Assembly (NCBI RefSeq): GCF_015645465.1
Contig: NZ_JADOEL010000009.1
Span: 62,001 to 126,000 of the forward strand
Origin: Herminiimonas contaminans
GTDB lineage: Bacteria; Pseudomonadota; Gammaproteobacteria; Burkholderiales; Burkholderiaceae_D
Length of the DNA stretch: 64,000 bases
Direction of reading: 5' to 3'
Below, piece by piece: positions 46,725 through 55,684 of this stretch. The notes under the pieces are model-generated. The model had not been told where the DNA came from and searched no databases. It saw only the letters and a list, made by a program, of their open reading frames with translations. How positions within the stretch are numbered: position 1 is the first letter of the stretch; each line of letters opens with the position of its first letter. A program made the translations under genes and the position numbers.

Positions 46725-48014
46725 ATGACTAAGCAAGCACAGGCGGCGACCAGCGCCGCAGAAAATGCACAGGATCACGTCAACAGCAATCGCCTGCAGG
46801 ATGCGATTGCCGCACTCGCTGCCTTTGGTGGGCGCGATGATGGCGGCGTGGCACGCGAAACACTGACGGCGATTGATCTGGAAGCACGTCGACACTTGAT
46901 TACATCGGCGCGGGCGTTGGGTTGTGAAGTGGAGATCGATGATTGTGCGAATTTGTTTTTCCGTCGCCCTGGCACGACTGACTTGCCACCGGTGCTGACC
47001 GGCAGCCATGCCGATACGCAACCGGTAGGCGGCAAACTGGATGGTGCTTATGGCGTACTGGCCGGACTTGAAGTGATCGCAGCCTTGAACGATGCCGGGA
47101 TCCAGACGCAACGTGCGATTGAAGTAGTGGCATGGACCAATGAAGAAGGCAGCCGCTTCGGCCCCGGTGCAATGGGTTCCAGCGCCTTCGTCGATCCGTC
47201 GCGTCTGGCGGCTTATCGTGCCGTGAAGGATGGCGACAATATTACTTTCGGTGCGGCGGTTGATACCGCACTGCAAGCGGCTGCTGATGTCAAACATCGC
47301 AGTCTGCGTCAGCCGATAGCATCATGCGTCGAACTGCATATAGAACAAGGCCCGGTACTGGAACGTGCGAACGCGGCGCTGGGCGTCGTGACCGGCATCC
47401 AGAGCGTGCGCTGGTATCGTGTTGATTGTGTCGGCATGGCGGCGCATGCCGGGACCACGCCGATGGATGAGCGTGCGGATGCGATGAAAGCGGCAGTCGC
47501 GCTGGCGCAACAGCTGTATACCTATGCTGCGGCCGAAGCGGCGCACAATCTGCGCCTGACCCTGGGACGCTGGCAGGTCGGGCCGAATTCGGTCAACACC
47601 ATTCCCGGCAATGTGGAATTCACCATAGACGTGCGTTGTGTCGATGCTGCCGTATTGGAACGTTTTGAGCAGTTCCTGACTCAGACGATTGCTGCCTATC
47701 AATGGCGCGGCAAGATAGGCTTTGAATGCTTCTTCTCGCGTCCGCCGACGATTTTCCCGCAAGACATGCTGAACCTGATAGAGAAAGCATGCGTGCGGGC
47801 CGGTACCCTGGCCAAGCGCGGCGAGCCGCAACACCTGACTTCGGGTGCTTTCCATGACGCCATGTATCTGGCGGAATATTGCCCGACTGCGATGATTTTT
47901 GTGCCAAGCAAGGGCGGAATCAGTCACAATGCCGCCGAGGAAACCGCGCCGGAAGATTTGTACCTGGGTGTGCAAGCACTGGCTTACACCGTAGTCGAAT
48001 TAGCCAATCAGTAG
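46725..48014 (+). CDS. M20-family amidohydrolase (allantoate / N-carbamoyl amino acid type)
   Basis: 429 residues from ATG 46725; the open frame upstream overlaps the amidase and is a shadow. Zinc ligands of the family are in place: GSHADTQPVGGKLDGAYGV near 90-105, TNEEGSRFGPGAMGS near 135, HIEQGPVLE near 206, and the late His in GAFHDAMYLA. This group covers allantoate amidohydrolase, N-carbamoyl-L-amino-acid hydrolase and beta-ureidopropionase, which cleave ureido groups. With the amidase and transporter it points to uptake and breakdown of a ureide or amide for nitrogen. Confidence 0.85.
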   Translation: MTKQAQAATSAAENAQDHVNSNRLQDAIAALAAFGGRDDGGVARETLTAIDLEARRHLITSARALGCEVEIDDCANLFFRRPGTTDLPPVLTGSHADTQPVGGKLDGAYGVLAGLEVIAALNDAGIQTQRAIEVVAWTNEEGSRFGPGAMGSSAFVDPSRLAAYRAVKDGDNITFGAAVDTALQAAADVKHRSLRQPIASCVELHIEQGPVLERANAALGVVTGIQSVRWYRVDCVGMAAHAGTTPMDERADAMKAAVALAQQLYTYAAAEAAHNLRLTLGRWQVGPNSVNTIPGNVEFTIDVRCVDAAVLERFEQFLTQTIAAYQWRGKIGFECFFSRPPTIFPQDMLNLIEKACVRAGTLAKRGEPQHLTSGAFHDAMYLAEYCPTAMIFVPSKGGISHNAAEETAPEDLYLGVQALAYTVVELANQ

Positions 48015-48067
48015 GCAAGCAACGGTAATCGCGGTATTCGATCGTCCCTTTTTTACGGATAAAGAAA

Positions 48068-48664
48068 TTGAAGAGCAAACGCAGTACTGCTGCCAGCGTT
48101 GAAACTGTCGAGAAGAAAACCTCGGTATCCGGGCTGGGGGTGCGCTTGCGCCATACCCGCCTGGTTGCGGGTTTGACCCTGATACAACTGGCGAAGAAGG
48201 CAGAGTGTTCGGAGAGCCTGATTTCCAAGATAGAGCGCGGTTCAGCCACACCTTCACTGGTGATGCTGCATAGACTCGCCGTGGCATTGGATACCAATAT
48301 TTCGACCTTGATGTCGGAAGAGATGCCGGTAGTTGGTCCGGTCTTGCGCGTCGGTGAGCGGCCTGTGATCAAGACTGGCGGCATATCGCTGGAGCGTCTG
48401 GTGCTGCCCACCCGTGGCGGCTTGTTGCAGGCGAATATACATATCGTCGAGCCGGGTGCCGAGAGTGATGGCCAGATCGAGCATGTGGGCGAAGAAGTCG
48501 GCTACGTACTGGAAGGTACGCTGGAGTTGCGCCTGGGTGACGAGCGTTACGAGATTACCGTTGGTGATGTGTTTACCTTTGCCAGCAATGTGCCGCATGG
48601 TTATAGCAATATCGGCAAGACCGTGGCGAAAGTACTGTGGGTGAATTCACCTGCCACTTTTTAG
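48068..48664 (+). CDS. XRE-family regulator with cupin sensor domain
   Basis: 198 residues, apparently starting at TTG 48068, a rare start with only GGAT ahead, so the N-terminus is uncertain. The helix-turn-helix (about 22-80) is of the Cro/CI type: LRHTRLVAGLTLIQLAKKAECSESLISKIERG. The cupin domain (about 105-195) has IEHVGEEVGYVLEGTLEL and FASNVPHGYSN. This HTH-cupin pair is common in regulators of amine, amide and amino-acid catabolism, for example PuuR. It is last in the operon and ends at a bidirectional terminator. It is the only candidate local regulator for the palindromes upstream. Confidence 0.88.
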   Translation: MKSKRSTAASVETVEKKTSVSGLGVRLRHTRLVAGLTLIQLAKKAECSESLISKIERGSATPSLVMLHRLAVALDTNISTLMSEEMPVVGPVLRVGERPVIKTGGISLERLVLPTRGGLLQANIHIVEPGAESDGQIEHVGEEVGYVLEGTLELRLGDERYEITVGDVFTFASNVPHGYSNIGKTVAKVLWVNSPATF

Positions 48665-48690
48665 TGCATCGCACTTGGTTTGATGAAATA

Positions 48691-48718
48691 AAAAAAGCGC
48701 CTGATCGGCGCTTTTTTT
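48691..48718. terminator. bidirectional Rho-independent terminator
   Basis: AAAAAAGCGCC (48691-48701) with GGCGCTTTTTT (48707-48717), TGATC loop, T runs on both strands. Shared by the XRE-cupin gene and the convergent binding-protein gene. Confidence 0.9.
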
Positions 48719-48734
48719 ATTGTGGGACAGCTGC

Positions 48735-49880
48735 TTATTTCACGACTGCCAGTTCGGTACGTTTGCCGCCACGGTAGGTGTACAGCGTCAGGGTACCGTC
48801 CTTGATATCGCCTTTGGCATCGAAAGCGATAGTGCCGGTCACGCCCGGGTAGCTGATTTTTGCCAGCTCAGGCAGGTACTTGGCCGGTTCCGAGGATTTG
48901 GCTTTTTGCATCGCATCGACTACTGCATAGGTCGCATCGTAGGCATAGGCTGCGGTGTAGACGACGTCGATGCCAAAGCGTTTTTTGTAGGCTGCGCGGA
49001 ATTTATCCAGGCCTGCTTTACGTGCATCTTCCACGCCGCCAGCTTCTGCGCAGTAGACCTGATTTTCACCGAGGCCTGCGCCTGCCAGACCCGGCAGGGA
49101 GCCGGTACAAATACCGTCACCACCCATGAATTTGGCATTGATGCCCAGTTGTTTCATTTGTTGCAGCATAGGACCGCCGACTGCATCCATGCCGCCAAAG
49201 AAAATGACATCCGGTTTCTTCGCCTTGATCGCAGTCAGGATGGCGTTGAAGTCGGTTGCCTTGTTATTCGTGTACTGGCTGGTGACCACGCTGCCACCGG
49301 CGGCCTTGACGCCTTTGGCAAATTCTTCTGCGACGCCCTGGCCGTAAGCAGTACGGTCATCGATCACGGCGACGTTTTTGGCAGCCAGGGTTTTGACTGC
49401 GTACTGGCCTAGTACACGACCCAGTTGCGCATCATTGGCAACTACGCGGAAGGCTGTTTTAAAGCCTTGTTGTGTGTACTTCGGATTGGTGGAGGAAGGC
49501 GAAATTTGTACGATACCGGCATTCGCGTAGATGCGCGAAGCAGGGATGGTGGCACCCGAATTCAGGTGGCCGATGACGACCGCGACATTGGAGTCGACCA
49601 GTTTGGTGGCCGCTGCGGTAGCTTGTTTCGGATCGGCTGCATCGTCTTCCGGCATATATTGCAGTTTGACTTTCTTGCCGTTGATGACGACGCCCTTGGC
49701 ATTGAGCTCCTCGACTGCCAGGCGGGCGCCGTTTTCATTGTCCTTGCCCATGTGTGCATCGGTGCCGGTGACCGGACCGACGTGGCCGATTTTGACGATT
49801 TGTTCCTGTGCCAGTGCGCTGCCGGCGAGTGCCAGGAGGACTGCACCAGTTAAGGGAATCATTTTTGTCTTGAACTGCAT
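48735..49880 (-). CDS. livK: second Liv-type ABC substrate-binding protein
   Basis: 381 residues from the ATG at 49880, which has AGGAG just upstream. The signal peptide (MIPLTGAVLLALAGSALA) is followed by the LivJ/K fold: IVKIGHVGPVTGTDAHMGKDNENGARLAVEEL, then GHLNSGATIPASRIY and YTAAYAYDATYAVVDAM. This is close to the true leucine/isoleucine/valine-binding group. No permease or ATPase lies next to it, so it is an orphan component that may share a transporter encoded elsewhere or the one upstream. It is divergent from an Lrp/AsnC regulator. Confidence 0.9.
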   Translation of the reverse strand: MQFKTKMIPLTGAVLLALAGSALAQEQIVKIGHVGPVTGTDAHMGKDNENGARLAVEELNAKGVVINGKKVKLQYMPEDDAADPKQATAAATKLVDSNVAVVIGHLNSGATIPASRIYANAGIVQISPSSTNPKYTQQGFKTAFRVVANDAQLGRVLGQYAVKTLAAKNVAVIDDRTAYGQGVAEEFAKGVKAAGGSVVTSQYTNNKATDFNAILTAIKAKKPDVIFFGGMDAVGGPMLQQMKQLGINAKFMGGDGICTGSLPGLAGAGLGENQVYCAEAGGVEDARKAGLDKFRAAYKKRFGIDVVYTAAYAYDATYAVVDAMQKAKSSEPAKYLPELAKISYPGVTGTIAFDAKGDIKDGTLTLYTYRGGKRTELAVVK

Positions 49881-50020
49881 ATATTTTCTCCTGAGGATTG
49901 TAAAAATACAGAGTAGCTGCAACACTGGGCACGCTTGCCTTGCAAGACATTGACCTTACAACATAAGAAAATGCGACGCAAAGTGTTTTTTGGTGCAATT
50001 TTCGAGCTTCCCACGTTTAT

Positions 50021-50530
50021 ATGAGCAAACTTCATACCCTGGATAAAGTAGACCGCAAGCTGCTGAACCTGCTGCAGAAGGATAACCAGACGCCAACGCG
50101 CACGCTGGCCGATAAGGTGCATATTTCCCAGCCTACCTGTTTGCGCCGTATCCGTGACATGCGGGATGCCGGCATTATCAGTGCAGATGTGGCGATGATA
50201 GACCCGTTTGCACTGGGATATGGGATGCTGGCTTTCCTGGAAGTGTCGTTGAGCAATCAATCCGATGAGCACATGCAAGAGTTTGAAGTGCGCATGGGCA
50301 AGGAGGCGGAAGTAATGCAGTGTTACTTCGTGTCGGGTGACTACGATTACTTCCTGGTGGTGCATGTGGTCGATATGGATGCGTATTACCAGTTCGTGCG
50401 CCGCGCGATTTCAGGCTCGGGCAATGTGCGCCATTTCCAGTCGCGTTTCCCGATGAAACGGGCCAAGTTTGATACCCGTATTGCCTTCGATGAAAAGTCG
50501 GCCGAGGTGCAGGTCAGGATAGAGAAGTAG
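50021..50530 (+). CDS. Lrp/AsnC-family transcriptional regulator
   Basis: 169 residues, normal for the family. The N-terminal helix-turn-helix reads LDKVDRKLLNLLQKDNQTPTRTL then VHISQPTCLRRIRDMRDAGII, and the C-terminal RAM ligand-binding domain runs from about 75 with VMQCYFVSGDYDYFLVVHVVDM. Such regulators sense amino acids and control transport and catabolism genes nearby. Candidates here are the divergent Liv-type binding protein (140-bp gap) and the convergent D-amino-acid dehydrogenase dadA. It ends at a strong terminator shared with dadA. Confidence 0.93.
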   Translation: MSKLHTLDKVDRKLLNLLQKDNQTPTRTLADKVHISQPTCLRRIRDMRDAGIISADVAMIDPFALGYGMLAFLEVSLSNQSDEHMQEFEVRMGKEAEVMQCYFVSGDYDYFLVVHVVDMDAYYQFVRRAISGSGNVRHFQSRFPMKRAKFDTRIAFDEKSAEVQVRIEK

Positions 50531-50553
50531 CGCAAGCTCACCGTACGGATAAC

Positions 50554-50589
50554 AAAAAACGCTGCATGTTTACACATGCAGCGTTTTTT
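50554..50589. terminator. bidirectional Rho-independent terminator
   Basis: A 16-bp perfect repeat (AAAAAACGCTGCATGT and complement) around a 4-nt loop with T runs on both strands, between the Lrp-type gene and convergent dadA. Confidence 0.93.
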
Positions 50590-50620
50590 TATGAGCAGGC
50601 TGTTTAAAAGCTAGGACGGA

Positions 50621-51937
50621 TTACGCCGGTTGCGTCACGCTGGTCGCGATTCGTTTCGACGGACGATAAGGCATGCCGGTGAATTTGAAGTCCAGGTCAG
50701 GCTGCAGGCCGGAGACGATCTCGGCCAATGCACGACCCGAGCCACAACCCATGGTCCAGCCCAGAGTGCCGTGGCCGGTATTGAGGTAGAGGTTGCTGTA
50801 CTTGGTCTTGCCGATGTAAGGCACGTTCGATGGCGTCAACGGACGCAAACCAGTCCAGTACACCGGATTGTCGTAGTCACATGCATCTGGGAACAGCTCC
50901 TTGGTGCGGCGCGTGATGGCCTCACAACGTGCGGTATTCAGATCACGGGTGTAACCATTCAATTCGCAGGTGCCCGCCACACGCAGGCGGTCGCCGAGGC
51001 GCGATACCACTAATTTGTAGCCGTCGTCCGTCAGGGATACTGTCGGGGCGGCGGCTGGATCGGTCACTTTGTAAGTGGCCGAATAACCTTTGCCCGGGTA
51101 GATCATCAGGTCTATGCCTAGCGGACGAACCAGTTCCGCCGAGAAGCTGCCCATTGCCATGACGTAAGCATCTGCATGCAGTACTTGATGACGGCCATCC
51201 GGGCCTATGACTTCGACGCCGGTGATTTTGGCGTTGGCACCGCTGCCTTCGGTCAGCAGGCGCGTGACTGAAGTGTTGTAGCGGAAGTTGACACCAGCTT
51301 CTGCCGCTTTGGCAGCTAGGCCGCTGGTGAATTTATAGACGTCACCGGATTCATCGGTCGCAGTGTAGTCACCGCCGACGATTTTGTTGCGGATGCTGGC
51401 CAGTGCCGGTTCGATACGCACCACTTCATCTGCGCTGATGGAATCGCGCGGGCAGCCGAGGTCGCGCATCAGTTTGGCGGCTGGCAGTGAGTCGTCGAAT
51501 TCTTTTTGATCGGTATAGAAGTGCAGGATGCCGCTGGTCAGTTGATCGTAGTTGATGCCGGTTTCAGCGCGTACAGCTTGCAGGGTCTGGCGGCTGTATT
51601 CGCAGATGGCGACGATCTGACGGATGTTGTCGTTGGTGCGTGCTGGCGTACATTCACGCAGGAAGTTGAGTGCCCATTTCCATTGCAGCCATTCCGGACG
51701 GAAGCGATACAGTAGCGGCGCATCTTCCTTGCCCAGCCATTTCAGGACTTTCATCGGAGCCGCAGGATTGGCCCAAGGTTCGGCGTGCGAGACCGAGATC
51801 TGACAGCCGTTGGCAAAACTGGTTTCTTGTGCAGCGCCGGGTTGACGCTCGATTACGGTGACCTCATGGCCTTGTTTGTTCAAGAACCACGCGGAAGAGG
51901 TGCCGATAATTCCCGAACCCAAAACGATAACTTTCAT
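50621..51937 (-). CDS. dadA: D-amino acid dehydrogenase small subunit
   Basis: 438 residues from the ATG at 51937, with GGAGAG ahead; the open frame begins 18 bases earlier. The N-terminal dinucleotide fold VIVLGSGIIGTSSAWFL is followed by family motifs ANGCQISVSHAEPWANP and the C-terminal NTGHGTLGWTMGCGSGRALAEI. It is a membrane-associated FAD enzyme that oxidises D-alanine and other D-amino acids to keto acids. In other bacteria its expression responds to Lrp, which suits the neighbouring Lrp-type gene. No alanine racemase (dadX) follows. Confidence 0.93.
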   Translation of the reverse strand: MKVIVLGSGIIGTSSAWFLNKQGHEVTVIERQPGAAQETSFANGCQISVSHAEPWANPAAPMKVLKWLGKEDAPLLYRFRPEWLQWKWALNFLRECTPARTNDNIRQIVAICEYSRQTLQAVRAETGINYDQLTSGILHFYTDQKEFDDSLPAAKLMRDLGCPRDSISADEVVRIEPALASIRNKIVGGDYTATDESGDVYKFTSGLAAKAAEAGVNFRYNTSVTRLLTEGSGANAKITGVEVIGPDGRHQVLHADAYVMAMGSFSAELVRPLGIDLMIYPGKGYSATYKVTDPAAAPTVSLTDDGYKLVVSRLGDRLRVAGTCELNGYTRDLNTARCEAITRRTKELFPDACDYDNPVYWTGLRPLTPSNVPYIGKTKYSNLYLNTGHGTLGWTMGCGSGRALAEIVSGLQPDLDFKFTGMPYRPSKRIATSVTQPA

Positions 51938-52033
51938 CTCTATCTCTCCAACCAATCAGGTGTTTGTCTAATAGCTAAATTGTAGAAAGTTATTTGTTTT
52001 TTAGGCGTTCATAATCGAGGCTTTAATTTATGT

Positions 52034-52062
52034 AAAAAAACAAACGAAGTTTTATTTCGTTT
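52034..52062 (-). terminator. terminator of the folD-holC minus-strand run
   Basis: On the minus strand AAACGAA-ATAAAAC-TTCGTTT followed by G and a run of seven T. The stem is AT-rich but the T tract is long. It lies about 15 bp after the last gene of the run. Confidence 0.6.
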
Positions 52063-52076
52063 TAAAAACAAAGAAA

Positions 52077-52499
52077 TCAGAGATTATTTTGTTTTTTTGA
52101 AAAATGGATTTTATCCACTTCTTGCGCCACGGCATCACTGATGGCGTCGGACAGGGTTTGGTGGAAATCCTGCCTGATGCCTTCAGCCGCCACCTGCATG
52201 ACTTGCGCCAGGCTGTCGCGGATACGCTGTTCCAGCACCGGTTCTATACGCTCCAGCAATTGTGTGAGCACACGCTCACTGATCTTTTGCTCCATGCGCG
52301 TCCACTCTTCATCCAGCCAGCTGTCTATAGGCTGGTGGGCGGCGGGATCGACTGCTTTGCTGTCTGTAGCCAGCGATGCGCTGTCAGTCGGGGCAACGGT
52401 TATCGGTTCGCTCGGCGTTTCGACATGTACGGTGCGGGCCGGGGTGGGGATGACTTCAGTCAGGACCGGGATGCCGAAGTCTTGTGTAGAGTTGCTCAT
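52077..52499 (-). CDS. conserved small helical protein next to holC
   Basis: 140 residues. The first 60 are Pro/Thr/Ala-rich and probably disordered. From about 60 the protein is strongly helical and acidic: WLDEEWTRMEQKISERVLTQ, then LLERIEPVLEQRIRDSLAQVM. I recognise it only as a type of betaproteobacterial protein that sits beside holC, of unknown function. The start overlaps the holC stop as ATGA, which suggests coupled translation. The C-terminus ends in a basic segment. Confidence 0.7.
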   Translation of the reverse strand: MSNSTQDFGIPVLTEVIPTPARTVHVETPSEPITVAPTDSASLATDSKAVDPAAHQPIDSWLDEEWTRMEQKISERVLTQLLERIEPVLEQRIRDSLAQVMQVAAEGIRQDFHQTLSDAISDAVAQEVDKIHFSKKQNNL

Positions 52500-52921
52500 G
52501 TCGGTTCCGCCACGAAATGGGTGAGTGGGTAACCGCGTTGTTTGTAGAAACTGTAGCGGTCGCGTCCGGCCGATTTGTCGGCGTCTTCGGTAGAGATGAC
52601 TTCAAACATGCGCTCGAAACGTGCGAAGTGGGTCGGCGAGGTATCGGATAGATTGATCAGGATTTGCGTATGCGGTGATTCCATCGCGCGATCAGCTGTT
52701 AACAGTATCGGCGTTTGTGCTGCCAGCGCATCGTCCAGCATCACGTGCGGCAGGAAGTCCTGTTCGGAAAACGTCCATAGCTTCTCATCCAGCTGCATCA
52801 GTTGCGCCCGGTCCTGCGCCAGGATCACGACCTGGAAGTTGGCATTGCGTGCCTTGCGCGCCAGGCGGCACGCATAGTTGATTTTGTCAGGCACGTTGCT
52901 GTGAAAGTCGATACGGGTCAT
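52496..52921 (-). CDS. holC: DNA polymerase III chi subunit
   Basis: 141 residues, as expected for HolC. The N-terminal TRIDFHSNVPDKINYACRLARKA is the family start and WTFSEQDFLPHV is the conserved central motif. Chi links the clamp loader to single-stranded-DNA-binding protein through its C-terminal tail interaction. In many proteobacteria it follows pepA; here pepA is absent and a DUF4124-glutaredoxin gene is upstream. The next gene overlaps its stop. Confidence 0.92.
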   Translation of the reverse strand: MTRIDFHSNVPDKINYACRLARKARNANFQVVILAQDRAQLMQLDEKLWTFSEQDFLPHVMLDDALAAQTPILLTADRAMESPHTQILINLSDTSPTHFARFERMFEVISTEDADKSAGRDRYSFYKQRGYPLTHFVAEPT

Positions 52922-52962
52922 AAGAGCAAATAGTTAAAAACGAATGAGCTACGGGACTGGCC

Positions 52963-53568
52963 TCAGAAGCGAAAGCCCGGTGGTGCATTGCCAGCAGCCG
53001 GCAGGCTGTCGCTAGCCGCATCCTGCACTGGCGCGGCACTGGCTTTCGGCTCGGCTAATTTCTTCGGTGCGGCAGCCTGTGCGGGCGGATTGCGATAGCT
53101 GGCCGGTAACTGGCTGTTCTCCGGATATCCGGCATTACCGAGCAGGATATTCCAGGCTTCGGCTTCAAAGCCGGATAATTTGTTGCGACCTACGGTCAGG
53201 AAAGGCAGTTGCTTGTCGCCGCCGACTTGCTGCAGGCGTGCGATGTCTTCATTGCTGTTGACGGTTTTTTCCGCATACGGAATGCCGCGTGCGTTCAGCA
53301 GGCTGCGTGCGCTGTCGCAGGCATTGCATTTACTGGTGGTGTAGAGCGTGACTGGCTGCGCCTTCATGGCCTTGGCCAGTTCGAAGGGCAGGTCGGATGT
53401 GACGGGGGCAGCGGTGATGGCTTTTTCTTCCACTTTTTTAGCGGAAGCGGGCGGTGGCGTATCGCTATACGTCACCTTGCCATCCTGGCCTACCCATTTA
53501 TATAACTGGGCATGCGCATTTACTGAAAACAGTAAAGAGAGCAGCAGCCAGGACCAGCGCTTATTCAT
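52963..53568 (-). CDS. secreted DUF4124-glutaredoxin fusion protein
   Basis: 201 residues from the ATG at 53568, with GGAGAA upstream; the longer open frame is shadow of prlC. A signal peptide (MNKRWSWLLLSLLFSVNAHA) leads to a DUF4124 segment (QLYKWVGQDGKVTYSDTPPP, about 21-40), then a linker. A glutaredoxin-like domain (about 70-150) follows, with the redox site TSKCNACDSARSLL. A Pro/Ala-rich tail ends the protein. A periplasmic thiol-disulfide role is likely, since the CxxC is intact. Partners are unknown. Confidence 0.83.
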   Translation of the reverse strand: MNKRWSWLLLSLLFSVNAHAQLYKWVGQDGKVTYSDTPPPASAKKVEEKAITAAPVTSDLPFELAKAMKAQPVTLYTTSKCNACDSARSLLNARGIPYAEKTVNSNEDIARLQQVGGDKQLPFLTVGRNKLSGFEAEAWNILLGNAGYPENSQLPASYRNPPAQAAAPKKLAEPKASAAPVQDAASDSLPAAGNAPPGFRF

Positions 53569-53608
53569 TTCATTTTCTCCGTAAGCTGGCTGCCCGCTTT
53601 CATATTTG

Positions 53609-55684
53609 TCAGGCTGCCATCCCGCTGTGGCGCAGCAGGGCATCGATAGTCGGTTCACGTCCGCGGAAAGCCTTGAACGATTCGATAGCCGGACGCGAGC
53701 CGCCCATCGCCAGGATTTCGCGCAGGAAGCGGGCACCGGTATCGCTGGACAAGACGTTGCCACTGCTCTGGCTGGCTTCTTCAAACGCGCCATATGCATC
53801 GGCCGACAAGACTTCCGCCCATTTGTAGCTATAGTAACCGGCTGCGTAGCCACCGGCGAATATATGCGAGAACGAATGCTGGAAGCGATTGAAGGCAGGT
53901 GGCGTCATGACCGACACTTGCGCACGTACTTCATTGAGCACGTCCTGCACGGTTTTGCTGCCGTCCGGATTGTAGTCGTAATGCAGGTGCATATCGAATA
54001 GCGAGAACTCGACCTGACGCAGGGTTTGCAGGCCGGACTGGAAGTTCTTGGCCGCGATCATCTTGTCGTACAGCGCGCGTGGCAGGCTGGCGCCGGTGTC
54101 GGCGTGTGCGGTCATGTGCGACAGCACATCCCATTCCCAGCAAAAGTTTTCCATGAATTGCGATGGCAGTTCGACTGCATCCCATTCGACGCCGGAGATG
54201 CCGGACACGCCCAGCTCTTCAACACGCGTCAACATGTGGTGCAAGCCGTGGCCGAATTCGTGGAACAGCGTGATGACTTCATCATGCGTGAACAGCGCTG
54301 GCTTGGCCTGGCCGTTGACGACGGCAGGTTCGGTGAAGTTGCAGGTGAGGTAGGCGATAGGCGTCTGTATGCCGTCCTTGCCTTCCGCAATACGACGACG
54401 ACCACGTGCATCATCCATCCATGCGCCGCCACGTTTGCCCTGGCGTGCATACAGGTCGAGGTAGAACTGGCCGACCAGCGCGCCATCTTTTTCGATGCGG
54501 AAGAATTTCACATCCGGATGCCAGACCGGTGCGGCATCCGGTTTGATGGATACCGAAAACAGGCTTTCGATGGTGCGGAACAAACCGGCCACGACTTGTG
54601 GCTCAGGGAAGTATTGTTTCACTTCCTGTTCCGAGAAGGCGTAGCGTTGCTCACGCAGTTTTTCCGAAGCGTAGGTGACGTCCCAGGCTTCCAGTTGGTC
54701 TATGCCCAATTCTTTCTTCGCGAAGCCGCGCAATTCAGCCAGGTCTTTCTCGGCAAATGGACGCGCGCGTTTGGCCAGGTCTTGCAGGAAGCTGATGACC
54801 TGATCCGGCGTTTGCGCCATTTTGGATACCAGCGAGACTTCGGCGAAGTTTTTATAGCCGAGCAGCTTGGCTTCTTCGTCGCGCAGTTTCAGGATGTCGA
54901 CGATGTTTTGCGTATTGTCCCAGGCTGGCTGGCCGCCGAGCTCGGACGCTTTGGTCGCATTGGCGCGATAAATCGTTGCACGCAGCTCGCGGTTGTCAGC
55001 GTATTGCAGCACCGGGAAGTAGGATGGGAAGTGCAGCGTGAATTTATAACCTGGCTTCTCATCTTTCTCGGCAGCGACACGCGCAGCCTGCTTCGCATCA
55101 TCCGGCAGACCGGACAATTCCGCTTCGTTCTCTATATAGAGCGCGTATTCGTTGGTCGCGTCGAGGATGTTTTCCGAAAACTTGGTGGTCAGCGCCGCGT
55201 GCTTTTCCTGAATTTCGGCAAAGCGTGGCTTATCTTCTTCTGCCAGCTCGGCACCGCCGAGGCGGAAATCGCGTACGGCGTTTTCGATGATCTTTTTACG
55301 TGCAGCCGAGAAGCTCGCGTAATCCGGGCCCAGTTGCAGCGCTTTGTATTTGGTGAACAGTGTCAGGTTTTGCGCCAGCGCGGTCCAGAATTCAGTGATC
55401 TTGGGCTGGTTCTCGTTGTAGGCGGCGCGTAGTTCCGGCGTGTCGACGACCGAATTCAGGTGACCTACTATGCCCCAGGCCCGGCTGAGTTTTTCCGTGA
55501 CGTTTTCCAGCGGTTCGACGAAGTTCTCCCAGGTCACCTGGGCGCTCTGGCCTTCGAGTTCAATGACGACGGTGCGGCACTGGTCGAGCAGGCTATCGAT
55601 GGCCGAGCCTATGTGCTCGGGTTTGATGGCTTCGAATTGTGGGAGGTCGGAAAAATCCAGCAGCGGGTTCAGGGCAATATTCAT
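53609..55684 (-). CDS. prlC: oligopeptidase A (M3 family)
   Basis: 691 residues, near the 680 of E. coli PrlC. The zinc motif HEFGHGLHHML (HExxH) is near residue 470, with the downstream Glu of the M3 family present. N-terminal ALNPLLDFSDLPQFEAIKPEH matches the family start. The enzyme degrades signal peptides and other oligopeptides in the cytosol. Its ATG overlaps the folD stop (ATGA), so the two are translationally coupled. Confidence 0.96.
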   Translation of the reverse strand: MNIALNPLLDFSDLPQFEAIKPEHIGSAIDSLLDQCRTVVIELEGQSAQVTWENFVEPLENVTEKLSRAWGIVGHLNSVVDTPELRAAYNENQPKITEFWTALAQNLTLFTKYKALQLGPDYASFSAARKKIIENAVRDFRLGGAELAEEDKPRFAEIQEKHAALTTKFSENILDATNEYALYIENEAELSGLPDDAKQAARVAAEKDEKPGYKFTLHFPSYFPVLQYADNRELRATIYRANATKASELGGQPAWDNTQNIVDILKLRDEEAKLLGYKNFAEVSLVSKMAQTPDQVISFLQDLAKRARPFAEKDLAELRGFAKKELGIDQLEAWDVTYASEKLREQRYAFSEQEVKQYFPEPQVVAGLFRTIESLFSVSIKPDAAPVWHPDVKFFRIEKDGALVGQFYLDLYARQGKRGGAWMDDARGRRRIAEGKDGIQTPIAYLTCNFTEPAVVNGQAKPALFTHDEVITLFHEFGHGLHHMLTRVEELGVSGISGVEWDAVELPSQFMENFCWEWDVLSHMTAHADTGASLPRALYDKMIAAKNFQSGLQTLRQVEFSLFDMHLHYDYNPDGSKTVQDVLNEVRAQVSVMTPPAFNRFQHSFSHIFAGGYAAGYYSYKWAEVLSADAYGAFEEASQSSGNVLSSDTGARFLREILAMGGSRPAIESFKAFRGREPTIDALLRHSGMAA

